A stretch of 64,000 nucleotides of DNA, taken from contig OX457057.1 of assembly GCA_949752795.1 (NCBI GenBank), positions 157,643,980-157,707,979 of the forward strand. Reading direction: 5' to 3'. This document shows, piece by piece, positions 20,934-31,456 of this stretch (the stretch's first letter is position 1; every line of letters starts with the position of its first letter). Source of the stretch: Hyperoodon ampullatus. Lineage: Eukaryota > Chordata > Mammalia > Artiodactyla > Ziphiidae. A program made the position numbers and the translations under genes. Under the pieces are notes generated by a model. That model was not told the DNA's origin, made no database searches, and was given only the letters and a program-made list of their open reading frames with translations.

Positions 20934-23900
20934 ATGGGAATAGGAACATACATATCAATAATTACCTTAAATGTAAATGGACTAAATGCTCCCACCAAAA
21001 GACACAGAGTGGCTGAATGGATACAAAAACAAGACCCATATATATGCTGTCTACAAGAGACCCACTTCAGACCTAGAGACACATACAGATTGAAAGTAAG
21101 GGGATGGAAAAAGATATTCCATGCAAATGGAAATCAAAAGAAAGCTGGAGTAGCAATTCTTATATCAGACAAAATAGACTTTAAAATAAAGACTATTAGA
21201 AGAGACAAAGAAGGACACTACATAACGATAAAGGGATCGATCCAAGAAGAAGATATAACAATTGTAAATATTTATGCACCCAACATAGGAGCACCTCAAT
21301 ACATAAGGCAAATACTAACAGCCATAAAAGGGGAAATCGACAGTAACACAATCATAGTAGGGGACTTTAACACCCCACTTTCACCAATGGACAGATCATC
21401 CAAAATGAAAATAAATAAGGAAACACAAGCTTTAAATGATACATTAAACAAGATGGACTTAATTGATATTTATAGGACATTCCACCCAAAAACAACAGAA
21501 TACACATTTTTCTCAAGTGCTCATGGAACATTCTCCAGGATAGATCATATCTTGGGTCACAAATCAAGCCTTGGTAAATTTAAGAAAATTGAAATTGTAT
21601 CAAGTATCTTTTCCGACCACAATGCTATGAGACTAGACATCAATTACAGGAAAAGATCTGTAAAAAATACAAACACATGGAGGCTAAACAATACACTACT
21701 CAATAATGAAGTGATCACTGAAGAAATCAAAGAGGAAATTAAGAAATACTTAGAAACAAATGACAATGGAGACACGACGACCCAAAACCTATGGGACGCA
21801 GCAAAAGCAGTTCTAAGAGGGAAGTTTATAGCAATACAATCCCACCTTAAGAAACAGGAAACATTTCGAGTAAACAACCTGACCCTGCACCTAAAGCAAT
21901 TAGAGAAAGAAGAACAAAAAACCCCCAAAGTTAGCAGAAGGAAAGAAATCATAAAGATCAGATCAGAAATAAATGAAAAAGAAATGAAGGAAACGATAGC
22001 AAAGATCAACCAAACTAAAAGCTGGTTCTTTGAGAAGATAAACAAAATTGACAAACCATTAGCCAGACTCATCAAGAAAAGAAGGGAGAAGACTCAAATC
22101 AGTAGAATTAGAAATGAAAAAGGAGAAGTAACAACTGACACTGCAGAAATACAAAAGATCTTGAGAGATTACTATAAGCAACTCTATGCCAATAAAATGG
22201 ACAACCTGGAAGAAATGGACAAATTCTTAGAAATGCACAACCTACCAAGACTGACTCAGGAAGAAATAGAAAATATGAATAGACCAATCACAAGCACTGA
22301 AATTGAAACTGTGATTAAAAATCTTCCATCAAACAAAAGCCCAGGACCAGATGGCTTCACAGGCGAATTCTATCAAACATTTAGAGAAGAGCTAACACCT
22401 ATCCTTCTCAAACTCTTCCAAACAATATCAGAGGAAGGAACACTCCCAAACTCATTCTACGAGGCCACCATCACCTTGATACCAAAACCAGGCAAGGATG
22501 TCACAAAGAAAGAAAACTACAGGCCAATATCACTGATGAACATAGATGCAAAAATCCTCAACAAAATACTAGCAAACAGAATCCAACAGCACATTAAAAG
22601 GATCATACACCATGATCAAGTGGGGTTTATTCCAGGAATGCAAGGATTCTTCAATATACGCAAATCAATCAATGTGATACACCATATTAACAAGTTGAAG
22701 GAGAAAAACCATATGATCATCTCAATAGATGCAGAGAAAGCTTTCGACAAAATTCAACACCCATTTATGATAAAAACCCTGCAGAAAGTAGGCATAGAGG
22801 GAACTTTCCTCAACATAATAAAGGCCATATATGACAAACCCACAACCAACATTGTCCTCAATGGTGAAAAACTGAAACCATTTCCACTAAGATCAGGAAC
22901 AAGACAAGGCTGCCCACTCTCACCACTCTTATTCAACCTAGTTTTGGAAGTTTTAGCCACAGCAATCAGAGAAGAAAAGGAAATAAAAGGAATCCAAATT
23001 GGAAAAGAAGAAGTAAAGCTGTCACTGTTTGCAGATGACATGATACTATACATAGAGAATCCTAAAGATGCTACCGAAAAACTACTAGAGCTAATCAATG
23101 AATTTGGTAAAGTAGCAGGATACAAAATTAATGCACAGAAATCTCTGGCATTCCTGTACACTAATGATGAAAAATCTGAAAATGAAATCAAGAAAACACT
23201 CCCATTTACCATTGCAACAAAAAGAATAAAATATCTAGGAATAAACCTACCTAAGGAGACAAAAGACCTGTATGCAGAAAATTATAAGACACTGATGAAA
23301 GAAATTAAAGATGATATAAATAGATGGAGAGATATACCATGCTCCTGGATTGGAAGAATCAATATTGTGAAAATGACTCTACTACCCAAAGCAATCTACA
23401 GATTCAATGCAATCCCTATCAAACTACCACTGGCATTTTTCACAGAACTAGAACAAAAAATTTCAAAATTTGTTTGGAAAAACAAAAGACCCCGAATAGC
23501 CAAAGCAATCTTGAGAACGAAAAACGGAGCTGGAGGAATCAGGCTCCCTGACTTCAGACTATACTACAAAGCTACAGTAATTAAGACAGTGTGGTACTGG
23601 CATAAAAACAGAAAGATAGATCAGTGGATCAGGATAGAAAGCCCAGAGATAAACCCACGCACATATGGCCAACTTATCTTTGATAAAGGAGGCAGGAATG
23701 TACAGTGGAGAAAGGACAGCCTCTTCAATAAGTGGTGCTGGGAAAACTGGACAGGGACATGTAAAAGTATGAGATTAGATCATTCCCTAACACCATACAC
23801 AAAAATAAGCTCAAAATGGATTAAAGACCTAAATGTAAGGCCAGAAACTATCAAACTCTTAGAGGAAAACATAGGTAGAACACTCTATGACATAAATCAC

Positions 23901-24752
23901 AGCAAGATCCTTTTGGACCCACCTCCTAGAGAAATGGAACTAAAAACAAAGATAAACAAATGGGACCTAATGAAACTTCAAAGCTTTTGCACAGCAAAGG
24001 AAACCATAAACAAGACCAAAAGACAACCCTCAGAATGGGAGAAAATATTTGCAAATGAAGCAACTGACAAAGGATTAATCTCCAAAATTTATAAACAGCT
24101 CATGCAGCTCAATAGCAAAAAAACAAACAACCCAATCCAAAAATGGGCAGAAGACTTAAATAGGCATTTCTCCAAAGAAGATATACAGACTGCCAACAAA
24201 CACATGAAAGAATGCTCAACATCATTAATCATTAGAGAAATGCAAATCAAAACTACAATGAGATATCATCTCACACCAGTCAGAATGGCCATCATCAAGA
24301 AATCTAGAAACAATAAATGCTGGAGAGGGTGTGGAGAAAAGGGAACACTCTTGCACTGCTGGTGGGAATGTGAATTGGTACAGCCACTATGGAGAACAGT
24401 ATGGAGGTTCCTTAAAAAACTAAAAATAGAACTACCATATGACCCAGCAATCCCACTACTAGGCATATACCCTGAGAAAACCATAATTCAAAAAGAGACA
24501 TGTACCAAAATGTTCATTGCAGCTCTATTCACAATAGCCCGGAGCTGGAAACAACCTAAGTGTTCATCATCGGATGAATGGATAAAGAAGATGTGGCACA
24601 TATATACAATGGAATATTACTCAGCCATAAAAAGAAACGAAACTGAGCTATTTGTAATGAGGTGGATAGACCTAGAGTCTGTCATACAGAGTGAAGTAAG
24701 TCAGAAAGAGAAAGACAAATACCGTATGCTAACACATATATATGGAATTTAA
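20934..24752 (+). CDS. L1 ORF2: L1 ORF2 protein (endonuclease and reverse transcriptase)
   Basis: 1272 uninterrupted codons (human 1275). The N-terminal APE-type endonuclease has E42, D144, N146, D204, D228 and H229, each one residue before its human counterpart, so the active site looks complete. The middle carries [15 protein letters not shown] (~469-483) and the reverse-transcriptase FADD box with D701/D702. The C-terminal Cys-rich motif C-X3-C-X7-H-X4-C is intact (C1129, C1133, H1141, C1146). The protein nicks DNA and primes reverse transcription of L1 RNA at the nick, and in trans can mobilise A-tailed SINEs. Translation probably depends on reinitiation after ORF1, as in other mammals. 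I chose the ATG at 20934, whose reading aligns with the usual ORF2 N terminus (TLNVNGLN at 11-18). Enzymatic activity is inferred, not shown. Confidence 0.96.
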   Translation: MGIGTYISIITLNVNGLNAPTKRHRVAEWIQKQDPYICCLQETHFRPRDTYRLKVRGWKKIFHANGNQKKAGVAILISDKIDFKIKTIRRDKEGHYITIKGSIQEEDITIVNIYAPNIGAPQYIRQILTAIKGEIDSNTIIVGDFNTPLSPMDRSSKMKINKETQALNDTLNKMDLIDIYRTFHPKTTEYTFFSSAHGTFSRIDHILGHKSSLGKFKKIEIVSSIFSDHNAMRLDINYRKRSVKNTNTWRLNNTLLNNEVITEEIKEEIKKYLETNDNGDTTTQNLWDAAKAVLRGKFIAIQSHLKKQETFRVNNLTLHLKQLEKEEQKTPKVSRRKEIIKIRSEINEKEMKETIAKINQTKSWFFEKINKIDKPLARLIKKRREKTQISRIRNEKGEVTTDTAEIQKILRDYYKQLYANKMDNLEEMDKFLEMHNLPRLTQEEIENMNRPITSTEIETVIKNLPSNKSPGPDGFTGEFYQTFREELTPILLKLFQTISEEGTLPNSFYEATITLIPKPGKDVTKKENYRPISLMNIDAKILNKILANRIQQHIKRIIHHDQVGFIPGMQGFFNIRKSINVIHHINKLKEKNHMIISIDAEKAFDKIQHPFMIKTLQKVGIEGTFLNIIKAIYDKPTTNIVLNGEKLKPFPLRSGTRQGCPLSPLLFNLVLEVLATAIREEKEIKGIQIGKEEVKLSLFADDMILYIENPKDATEKLLELINEFGKVAGYKINAQKSLAFLYTNDEKSENEIKKTLPFTIATKRIKYLGINLPKETKDLYAENYKTLMKEIKDDINRWRDIPCSWIGRINIVKMTLLPKAIYRFNAIPIKLPLAFFTELEQKISKFVWKNKRPRIAKAILRTKNGAGGIRLPDFRLYYKATVIKTVWYWHKNRKIDQWIRIESPEINPRTYGQLIFDKGGRNVQWRKDSLFNKWCWENWTGTCKSMRLDHSLTPYTKISSKWIKDLNVRPETIKLLEENIGRTLYDINHSKILLDPPPREMELKTKINKWDLMKLQSFCTAKETINKTKRQPSEWEKIFANEATDKGLISKIYKQLMQLNSKKTNNPIQKWAEDLNRHFSKEDIQTANKHMKECSTSLIIREMQIKTTMRYHLTPVRMAIIKKSRNNKCWRGCGEKGTLLHCWWECELVQPLWRTVWRFLKKLKIELPYDPAIPLLGIYPEKTIIQKETCTKMFIAALFTIARSWKQPKCSSSDEWIKKMWHIYTMEYYSAIKRNETELFVMRWIDLESVIQSEVSQKEKDKYRMLTHIYGI

Positions 24753-25089
24753 AAAAAAAAAAATGTCATGAAGAACCTAGGGGTAAAACGGGAATAAAGA
24801 CACAGACCTACTTGAGAATGGACTTGAGGATATGGGGAAGGGGAAGGGTAAGCTGTGACAAAGGGAAAGAGAGGCATGGACATATATACACTACCAAACG
24901 TAAGGTAGATAGATAGTGGGAAGCAGCCGCAGAGCACAGGGAGATCAGCTCGGTGCTTTGTGACCGCCTGGAGGGGTGGGATGGGGAGGGTGGGAGGGAG
25001 GGAGATGCATGAGGGAGGGGATGTGGGAACAGATGTATATGTATGACTGATTCACTTTGTTATAAAGCAGAAACTAATAAAAAAAAAAA
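24753..25089 (+). other. L1 3'UTR with G-rich tract and A-tail
   Basis: Positions 24973-25002 hold seven runs of three or more G separated by 1-2 bases, a textbook G-quadruplex pattern seen in many mammalian L1 3'UTRs. The region ends AACTAATAAA then an A-run. A second A-run lies just after the ORF2 stop (24751-24763). Confidence 0.9.
25076..25081 (+). terminator. L1 polyadenylation signal AATAAA
   Basis: AATAAA merges directly into the A-tail at the 3' end of the element, the standard L1 arrangement. Confidence 0.9.
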
Positions 25090-25104
25090 AAGAGATGCAG
25101 TTTA
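25090..25104 (+). repeat. L1 target-site duplication, right copy
   Basis: AAGAGATGCAGTTTA, a perfect match to 17786-17800. Its first two bases merge with the A-tail. Confidence 0.95.
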
Positions 25105-25862
25105 AAACCAAAATAAGGTATTACTATACCCCCACTAGCATGGCTATAATCAAAAAGACAGACAACAACAAGTATTGGTGAGGATGTGGAGAAATTAGAA
25201 CCCTTATACCTGTGGGAATGAAAAACGATAGACCCACTTTGGAAAACAGTTTAGCGGCTTCTTATAAAGTTAAACATATTTTTACAACCCAGCAATTCCA
25301 CATCTAGATATCTACATAAAAGTAATACAAACATACGTCCACAGAAAGACTTAAAGTTCAGAGCAGACTTACTCACAATAGCCAAAAAACTTGAAACAAC
25401 CCAAATGTTGACTAACTAATGAAAAGGTAAACAAATGTGGTATGTCCATGCAATGGAATACTATTCAGCAGTGTAAAGGAGCAAACTACCAGCGCATGCT
25501 ACAACATAGATGAACCTCAAAAACATTATGCTAAATGAAAGAAGCCACACACAAAACACTACATATTGTATGATTCCATTTAAATGAAGTGTCCAGAAAA
25601 GGCAAATCTATAGATACAGAAAACAGAGCAGTGCTTGGCAAATCTATAGATATAGAAAACAGAGCAGTGGTGGCCAGGGATTGAAAGTGGGAGCAGAACT
25701 GACTGCAAATAGGCATAAAGAAATGTTTTGGGGGTGATGGAGATGTTCTAAAACTGTGATGATGGTTACACAATTCTATTACTAAATGACTACTAAAAAT
25801 CATTGAATTATACACTTACAATAGGTGACTTTTATAGTATATAATTACACCTCAATAAAAAA
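25105..25862 (+). pseudogene. Decayed old L1, 3' portion
   Basis: Continues the host L1 interrupted at 17800. Words include ATGGCTATAATCAAAAAGAC, ACAACAAGTATTGGTGAGGA, TGCAATGGAATACTATTCAG and the terminal CACCTCAATAAAAAAAGAG. It contains a local 36-bp tandem duplication at 25601-25671. With the left part it makes roughly 3.1 kb of old L1. Confidence 0.9.
25601..25671 (+). repeat. 36-bp tandem duplication within old L1
   Basis: GGCAAATCTATAGAT starts at 25601 and again at 25637. The two units differ by one C/T change over the shared part, so the duplication arose after the L1 inserted. Confidence 0.9.
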
Positions 25863-26021
25863 AGAGAGGTGATGGTGGCTTGGTCATGGTGTCTCAGAGG
25901 GGAGGTGATGAGAAGTGCTACCAGCAGATGGTAGAAGACAACATTATACTATGGGTGAGCATAATGGAGAGACCAGGGTCTTGATCCAGGTCAGATTTCT
26001 TCAGAGACATCGAACCAATAG

Positions 26022-26022
<1 letters not shown>

Positions 26023-26069
<47 letters not shown>
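26023..26069. repeat. (AT)n microsatellite
   Basis: About 23 AT units at one end of the LTR, where this family commonly carries an AT run. Confidence 0.95.
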
Positions 26070-26071
<2 letters not shown>

Positions 26072-26308
26072 AGAGGAAATTTATTATAGGAATTGGCTCA
26101 CACAATTATGGAGGACAAGTCCCACTACCTGCCATCTTCAAGTTGGAGAAGGGAAGCCAGTGGTATAATTCAATCCAACTCTGAAGATCTGAGGACCAGG
26201 GCAGCTGATGGTGTAAGTCCTGGTCTGAGTCTGAAGTCCAGGAACACTGATGGCTGAGGGCAGGAGAAGATGGTGTACCAACTCAAGCAAAGACAGCAAA
26301 TTTGCCCA

Positions 26309-26543
26309 TCCTTCACCTTTTTTTTTTTTTTTTTTTTGCGGTACGCGGGCCTCTCACTGCTGTGGCCTCTCCCGTTGCGGAGCACAGGCTCCAGACGCGC
26401 AGGCTCAGCAGCCATGGCTCACGGCCTAGCCGCTCCGCAGCATGTGGGATCTCCCTGGACCGGGGCACGAACCCGGTGTCCCCTGCATCGGCAGGTGGAC
26501 TCTCAACCACTGTGCCACCTGGGAAGCCCTCCTTCACCTTTTT
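26309..26543 (-). mobile_element. CHR-2-type SINE with 14-bp target-site duplication
   Basis: Minus-strand element flanked by TCCTTCACCTTTTT at 26309-26322 and 26530-26543. The T-run is the reverse of the A-tail. Box B carries a one-base insertion, reading ACCGGGTTCG. The insertion context TC|AAAA fits L1-type cleavage. Inserted into the ERVL-type LTR. Confidence 0.95.
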
Positions 26544-26776
26544 GATCTATTTAGGCCCTCACTAGACTGGATGATGCCCACCCAAAGTGGTATGGGCAAT
26601 CTTCTTTATTTCTTCCTTATTCAGCCTACTGATTCAAATGCTAATATCTTCCAGAAACACCCTCATAGACACACCAAGAAATAATAGTTTACCAGTTATC
26701 TGGGCATCTGTTAGTCCAGTCAAGTTGACGCATAAAATTAACCATCACAGTCACTTAACAGGTCAACATGTGGATT

Positions 26777-27013
26777 AAAAACAATACTTGTGGGGCTTCC
26801 CTGGTGGCGCAGTGGTTGAGAGTCCGCCTGCCGATGCAGGGGACGTGCGTTCGTGCCCCGGTCTGGGAGGATCCCACATGCCGCGGAGCGGCTGGGCCCG
26901 TAAGCCATGGCCGCTGAGCCTGCGCGTCCGGAGCCTGTGCTCCGCAACAGGAGACGCCACAACAGTGAGAGGCCCACGTACAGCAACAACAACAAAAAAA
27001 AACAATACTTGTG
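26777..27013 (+). mobile_element. CHR-2-type SINE with 16-bp target-site duplication
   Basis: The element (26793-26997) starts GGGCTTCCCTGGTGGCGC and ends in an A/C-rich tail. Perfect AAAAACAATACTTGTG repeats lie at 26777-26792 and 26998-27013. The left repeat follows TT, giving TT|AAAA, an ideal L1 endonuclease site. Box A is intact and box B is altered to GTGCGTTCGTGCC. Confidence 0.96.
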
Positions 27014-27051
27014 CTTCATTTTCCCGCCATGTACTGTTTGGTTTTTTTAAC

Positions 27052-27381
27052 ATAAATTTATTTATTTATTTATTTATTTTTGGCTGTGTTGGGTCTTTGT
27101 TGCTGCGTGCCGGCTTTCTCTGGTTGCCTTGAGTAGGGGCTACTCTTTGCTGCTGTGCGCAGGCTTCTCACTGCGGTGGCTTCTCTTGTTGTGGAGCGTG
27201 GGCTCTAGGTGTGCGGGCTTCAGTAGTTGTGGCTCGCAGGCTCTAGAGTGCAGGCTCAGTAGTTGTGGCTCACGGGCTTAGTTGCTCCGCGGCATGTGGG
27301 ATCTTCCCGGACGAGGGCTCGAACCCGTGTCCCCTGCATTGGCAGGCAGATTCTTAACAACTGTACCACCAGGGAAGTCCC
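27052..27381 (-). mobile_element. CHR-1-type tRNA-derived SINE
   Basis: On the minus strand it starts GGGACTTCCCTGGTGGTACA. It contains AGTTGTGGCT-type internal repeats (read on plus) and ends in a TAAATAAATA tail. At 330 bp it is longer than the CHR-2 copies and shares the tRNA-Glu-like head. This class occurs in whales, hippos and ruminants, so it is the older relative. Confidence 0.85.
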
Positions 27382-28497
27382 TGTGATGAACTTTTGATCT
27401 AGTGAGTAAACTGGTTTCCTGAGTCCTGTGTACTGTTCTAGAAAATTAATCAGATCCAATTTTGAGGATTTGAGGAAATCTCTGATTTATATAGCCAGCT
27501 GGTCAGAAATATAGGTGACAACTGGACTTGCAATTGACATCTGAAGTAGAGGGACATCTTGTGGGACTGAGCCCTTAACTTGTGGAATCTGATGCCATCT
27601 GGGTAGATAGTGAGTCAAAATTGAGCTGAATTGTAGGATACCCAGCTGGTGTCCAAGAATTGCTTGGTGGTGTGGGTAGAACGCCCACCCTGCCCTGCAC
27701 CTTGCCCCCTGCACCCTCCTCAAACACACACAATGGAATTGGTTGCAGAACCTTTTCATAGGCAATAAAAATCATGGAGAAATTTTGAGCTCAAGAATGA
27801 TATGGTTTCAATTTCCCAGAGCCACTGTAGGAAGGAGCCACAGGATGAACAAAGGAAGACAACATTAGCTTCCAGAGTGTGGTCCAGATACCATGAGGTG
27901 AAAAGGGATCTGCACTGTGGTACTGACAGTAATGCACTGTGGTACTGACAGTAATGAGAGTGTTGGAAGAATAAAAGCTGAACAGAGAGAATTTGTGAAT
28001 TTCTCTCACGGATGACTATCTAGGGAGGGTGCGTTCAAAGATGGCTGTGGTTCTGAGCCTGGACTGGGAGAAGTGTCATCAGGAACAGAAACAGTTTCAT
28101 CTGGAGAAGAGAGACTTGGTGGAGAACATGATGGATTCAGTGTGGGATATGTTTGGAGTAAGGGATTCTGGCAGAGCAATCAAATGGAACATTTTAGCAG
28201 TCAGGCACTTAGAAATGTAGGCTTGGAACTCTGGAGCTCTGAAATTTTAAGCAATGATCAGCCAACTTCAAGGCTCTTTAAATAATGGTACATGGATAAT
28301 TAAACCAGGAAAGAGCATTTTTAAACAAACATTTAAGTACTACCTCCTCTCTGGGCTGCCCTGTTTGTCTCAGTAACTAGGCCCAGTTAAGAGAGTATTC
28401 CAAGTTTCTTGCCTCTTTGCTCTTCTTAACCAAGGAAAAGGGAAAAATTCCAAAGAATTCTTTCATAACAGAGAGTAAATGTAGGGTTCAGTGAATT
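27382..28497. other. Unrecognised intergenic DNA
   Basis: No gene found. The only structure seen is the exact 22-bp tandem duplication at 27911-27954. Confidence 0.45.
27911..27954 (+). repeat. Exact 22-bp tandem duplication
   Basis: TGCACTGTGGTACTGACAGT plus AA occurs twice head to tail with no mismatch (27911-27932, 27933-27954). A recent replication-slippage event, and a possible two-allele polymorphism. Confidence 0.95.
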
Positions 28498-28738
28498 TAC
28501 CCTTATTCTTTTTTTTTTTTTTTTTTTTTTTTTGCGGTATGCGGGCCTCTCACTGTTGTGGCCTCTCCCGTTGCGGAGCACAGGCTCCGGACGCGCAGGC
28601 TCAGCGGCCATGGCTCACGGGCCCAGCCACTCCGCGGCATGTGGGATCTTCCCAGACCGGGGCACGAACCCGTGTCCCCTGCATCGGCAGGCGGACTCTC
28701 AACCACTGCGCCACCAGGGAAGCCCTACCCTTATTCTT
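28498..28738 (-). mobile_element. CHR-2-type SINE with 13-bp target-site duplication
   Basis: Minus-strand element (28511-28725) flanked by TACCCTTATTCTT at 28498-28510 and 28726-28738. A T-run of more than 20 bases marks the A-tail. Boxes A and B are intact. The implied nick is TT|AAGA. Confidence 0.96.
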
Positions 28739-29214
28739 AATAGGCTCTAATTAAATGAGCTAACTGGCCGTAGATGGTTAGCATTATACTTTAATTAGTA
28801 GAGGCTTAAAAACTCCTCCTTCTGTAAACCTGGTAGGCAAGGATGAGGCCTGCAGCATTTCAACAGGACTCCATCAAAGAGAAAGTTGGTTAGGAGAAGA
28901 GCAACTTCCGCATTAGAGGCCGGGGCCCTATGAACAAAGCTGTAACTATTGGGGTTTCATGGTCCCCAATCTCAATGTTTGGATCCTGTGAAACAGATTC
29001 TACGGTGGGCAGTTTCCCCCAAGCTCCATCCCTACTGTAAGTTACCAGGCTGGCATGAATTTTAATATTAGAATCAGGCTATATTGCTAGAGCTATAGGA
29101 GTAATGACTCTCCCTCTGGGTGGGATTTGAACAATCCATCCCTTTCCTAGAAAGTTCTTCTGAGATATTAACATTTTTACATTTTACTATGAAACCAAGA
29201 CATGATCTCACAGG
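28739..29214. other. Unrecognised intergenic DNA
   Basis: Nothing recognisable seen. Confidence 0.4.
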
Positions 29215-29402
29215 TGCTAGGATCTTCTTAAGCAATCTGTGCCTCCGCTACTCCATTTAAAAAATGGATGAAATATTATTGTATATCTCATGGGATCGTG
29301 GTGAGGATGGAAGGAGTTAATTTACATATGGCATATTAGGTATTATAGTAATGTATGTATAGAAGAGTGCCTGGTTCATAGTAAGTGCTCAATAAATATT
29401 AG
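29215..29402 (+). mobile_element. MIR SINE, core and tail
   Basis: TTTAAAAAATGGATGAAATA, TCATGGGATCGTGGTGAGGA, GTGCCTGGTTCATAGTAAGT and GCTCAATAAATATT are the MIR core/tail words. Confidence 0.75.
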
Positions 29403-29519
29403 ATTTTTAATTTTTATCATAGTAACTCTCATTCAGGGCCCTTCTCTTCTACATTTTTTTCCCTGAAAATGTTAATTTTACATTACCTGCATTGTTACTT
29501 AAGAGTTCGTTTGAATGCA

Positions 29520-29720
29520 CAGTTCTGGGCCCCAAACTATACCAATGGGATCTCTCTATCCCTGGGAATGGAGCCCAGAAATCTGCCTTTGAACAAGTTT
29601 TCTAAGAGATTTTATTCTCCCTGGAGTTTGAGACCCACCAGTCTACTGGGATTATATGAAGTATGGATGACATTTCTGCCTTGCCTTCATGTCCTGCTGC
29701 CTGGATCAGCTATGGAAGTA
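29520..29720 (-). mobile_element. Possible MER20-like fragment
   Basis: CCCAGAAATCTGCCTTTGAA, CAAGTTTTCTAAGAGATTTT and GGAGTTTGAGACCCACCAGT resemble the 3' half of MER20. Diverged. Confidence 0.45.
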
Positions 29721-30199
29721 TTCCACCATCTAGAAACCCAAGACCTGAGATGTGGTAATTGTTCAAGGCACGGTGGAGTCTGAGTCAGGATAACGTCAGC
29801 AAGATCACTCTGAAGAACCCCTGAGTCTTGTAAAAATTTACCTCAAGATCTGTTATGATCAATTCCTGGCCTGCAGTCTCTGGAGGGAGCCTCCCACAGA
29901 CATCAGCTTCCCTAGAAGGAGATCTGTTTAGGGAGCCTGGTGATGCTTTGAATACATCTGTCACCACATCAATCAAGTCAGATCCACAACGTTCATGATT
30001 CCTGCTGCTTCCTGGCTGTGAATTATCTGATTCTGTGGCATGTCAGCATATCAAATGATTCATTTTGAACCTCAACCTCACTGGATGTGACATTTGAATT
30101 TGACTCCTCTGCGAATCTTTACCCCAGAGCAGCTACCATGTCTCATATGAGAATCTTGCCACATCATCATAGTGATCACAATACAAAATAATGTCCTAT
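29721..30199. other. Unrecognised intergenic DNA
   Basis: Nothing recognisable seen. Confidence 0.4.
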
Positions 30200-30425
30200 T
30201 GTTATGACTTTATGGTTGACTGTCCAAAAACTTTCACAGCTATTATCTGGGAAGCCTTCACAATGGGAGTGAGAAAAAACAGGAGTCCCTTCTGCTTTAT
30301 AGGAAGCAAAACCTCAGGGAGTTTATGTGACTTACCTAAACTCACCTAACGGATTAGAGGCTAACATGACCAGCAATTCTCCATGCTTGCAGCATGGTCT
30401 TGTCCTGCTACCCTACATGGCCTCC
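30200..30425 (-). mobile_element. Possible MIR fragment
   Basis: GGAAGCAAAACCTCAGGGAG, GTGACTTACCTAAACTCACC and GGCTAACATGACCAGC follow the reverse-strand MIR order but are much decayed. Confidence 0.45.
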
Positions 30426-30954
30426 AGCCATTGTGTCCTCAGGGTAGAGAAGAGGTGAGGAGCAGTGAATCGGAGTCCATCACTCACTGCTTTGTGATCT
30501 TGACAAAACCCACCTCACAGTGGTGAGATAAGGAAACAGTGTCAAGCATAAAACTCCATGCAGGTGCTGCAGGTTAATATCCTTGCCATTATGATTAACT
30601 ACAGACATCACTGACAGTAAGTGATGGTGGTCCTGACCAAAATGGCTGACATTCCATCAGGATCCTGTCTCCTCTCTTACATATTCTTTTTGAGAAAGAG
30701 GATAATTGGTTATTATGTTCCATTTCTGTCTTCTTTTGCTTTGATAAAGTAGAGAAAACTTTTGGAACGTATTCCCCAGTTTTCAACAACTGTAGACTAA
30801 ATTATTATATGATATTATATTTGACACAGAGAATTGAGGGGTTTTCTTCCCCAGAGAACTGAACTTAAGCTATACTCTTGTCCCAAATCAAATGAGTTCA
30901 GTTACTCTGTTTTGTTCCAGTAACTTTTTGACCAAATTAAGAAGACATGGTATT
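30426..30954. other. Mostly unrecognised intergenic DNA
   Basis: 30470-30560 has faint MIR-like phrasing (TTTGTGATCTTGACAAAACC). Nothing else seen. Confidence 0.35.
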
Positions 30955-30977
30955 CACACACACACACACACACACAC
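30955..30977. repeat. (CA)n microsatellite
   Basis: About 11 CA units at the 5' edge of the truncated L1. Confidence 0.95.
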
Positions 30978-31456
30978 TAGACTATTACTCAACCATAAAA
31001 AGAATGAAATAATGTCACTTGCAGCAACATGGATGGACCTAGAGAATATTATACTTAGTGAAATAAGTCAGAAAGTGAAAGACAAATACGATATGATATC
31101 ATTTATATGTGGAATCTAAAAAGTAATACAAAAATAAAAAATAAAAAGTAATACAAATGAATTTATATACAGAACAGAAACAGACTCATGGATATATAAA
31201 ACAAACTTGTGGTGGTTACCAAAAGGGGAGAGGGAGGTGGGGGAAGGACAAATTAAGGGTATGGGATTAACAAATACAAACTACTGCATATAAGATAGAT
31301 AAGCAACAAGGCACAGGGATGCCCATTATCTTGTAATAACCTATAATGGAATAAAATCTGCAAAAATACTGAACCACTATGGTGTACCCCTAAAACTAAC
31401 ACAATATTGTAAATCAACTATACTTCAATTAAAAAAATTAATAATAAATTAAAAAT
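30978..31456 (+). mobile_element. 5'-truncated L1, 3' end only
   Basis: Begins TAGACTATTACTCAACCATA, contains CAACATGGATGGACCTAGAG and TGGTGGTTACCAAAAGGGG, and ends TCAACTATACTTCAATTAAA plus an A-rich tail. Only the last ~150 bp of ORF2 and the 3'UTR remain. Same lineage as the 60238-60585 copy, and different in 3'UTR from the full-length element. Confidence 0.9.

Larger units (their letters stand above)
17801..25089 (+). mobile_element. L1: Full-length LINE-1 with intact ORF1 and ORF2
   Basis: A complete, non-truncated L1 of about 7.3 kb in order: 5'UTR (17801-19960), ORF1 (19961-20875), 58-bp inter-ORF gap, ORF2 (20934-24752), 3'UTR with a G-rich tract, AATAAA at 25076 and a short A-tail. 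Perfect 15-bp direct repeats flank it. The CpG-rich 5'UTR retains many CpG sites that would decay quickly if old. Intact frames, perfect duplication and retained CpGs together suggest a recent insertion. L1 moves by transcription, binding of its own RNA by both proteins, and target-primed reverse transcription at a nicked TT|AAAA-like site. It inserted in the sense orientation into an older L1. Confidence 0.96.
25975..26760 (-). mobile_element. ERVL-type LTR (MLT2-like), split by a SINE
   Basis: Read in reverse it starts near TGTGATGGTTAATTTTATGC (26755 side), passes GTCAACTTGACTGG, CTGGAAGATATTAGCATTTG and GTGGGCATCATCCAGTC, and ends in CCTATAATAAATTTCCTCT plus an AT repeat. This is the order of a common old mammalian ERVL-class LTR. 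A CHR-2 SINE interrupts it at 26309-26543. Subfamily uncertain. Confidence 0.65.

Noticed and set aside
20179..23212. Minus-strand open frames of 66-152 codons inside the L1
   Set aside because: They are antisense shadows of the A-rich ORF1 and ORF2 coding sequences.
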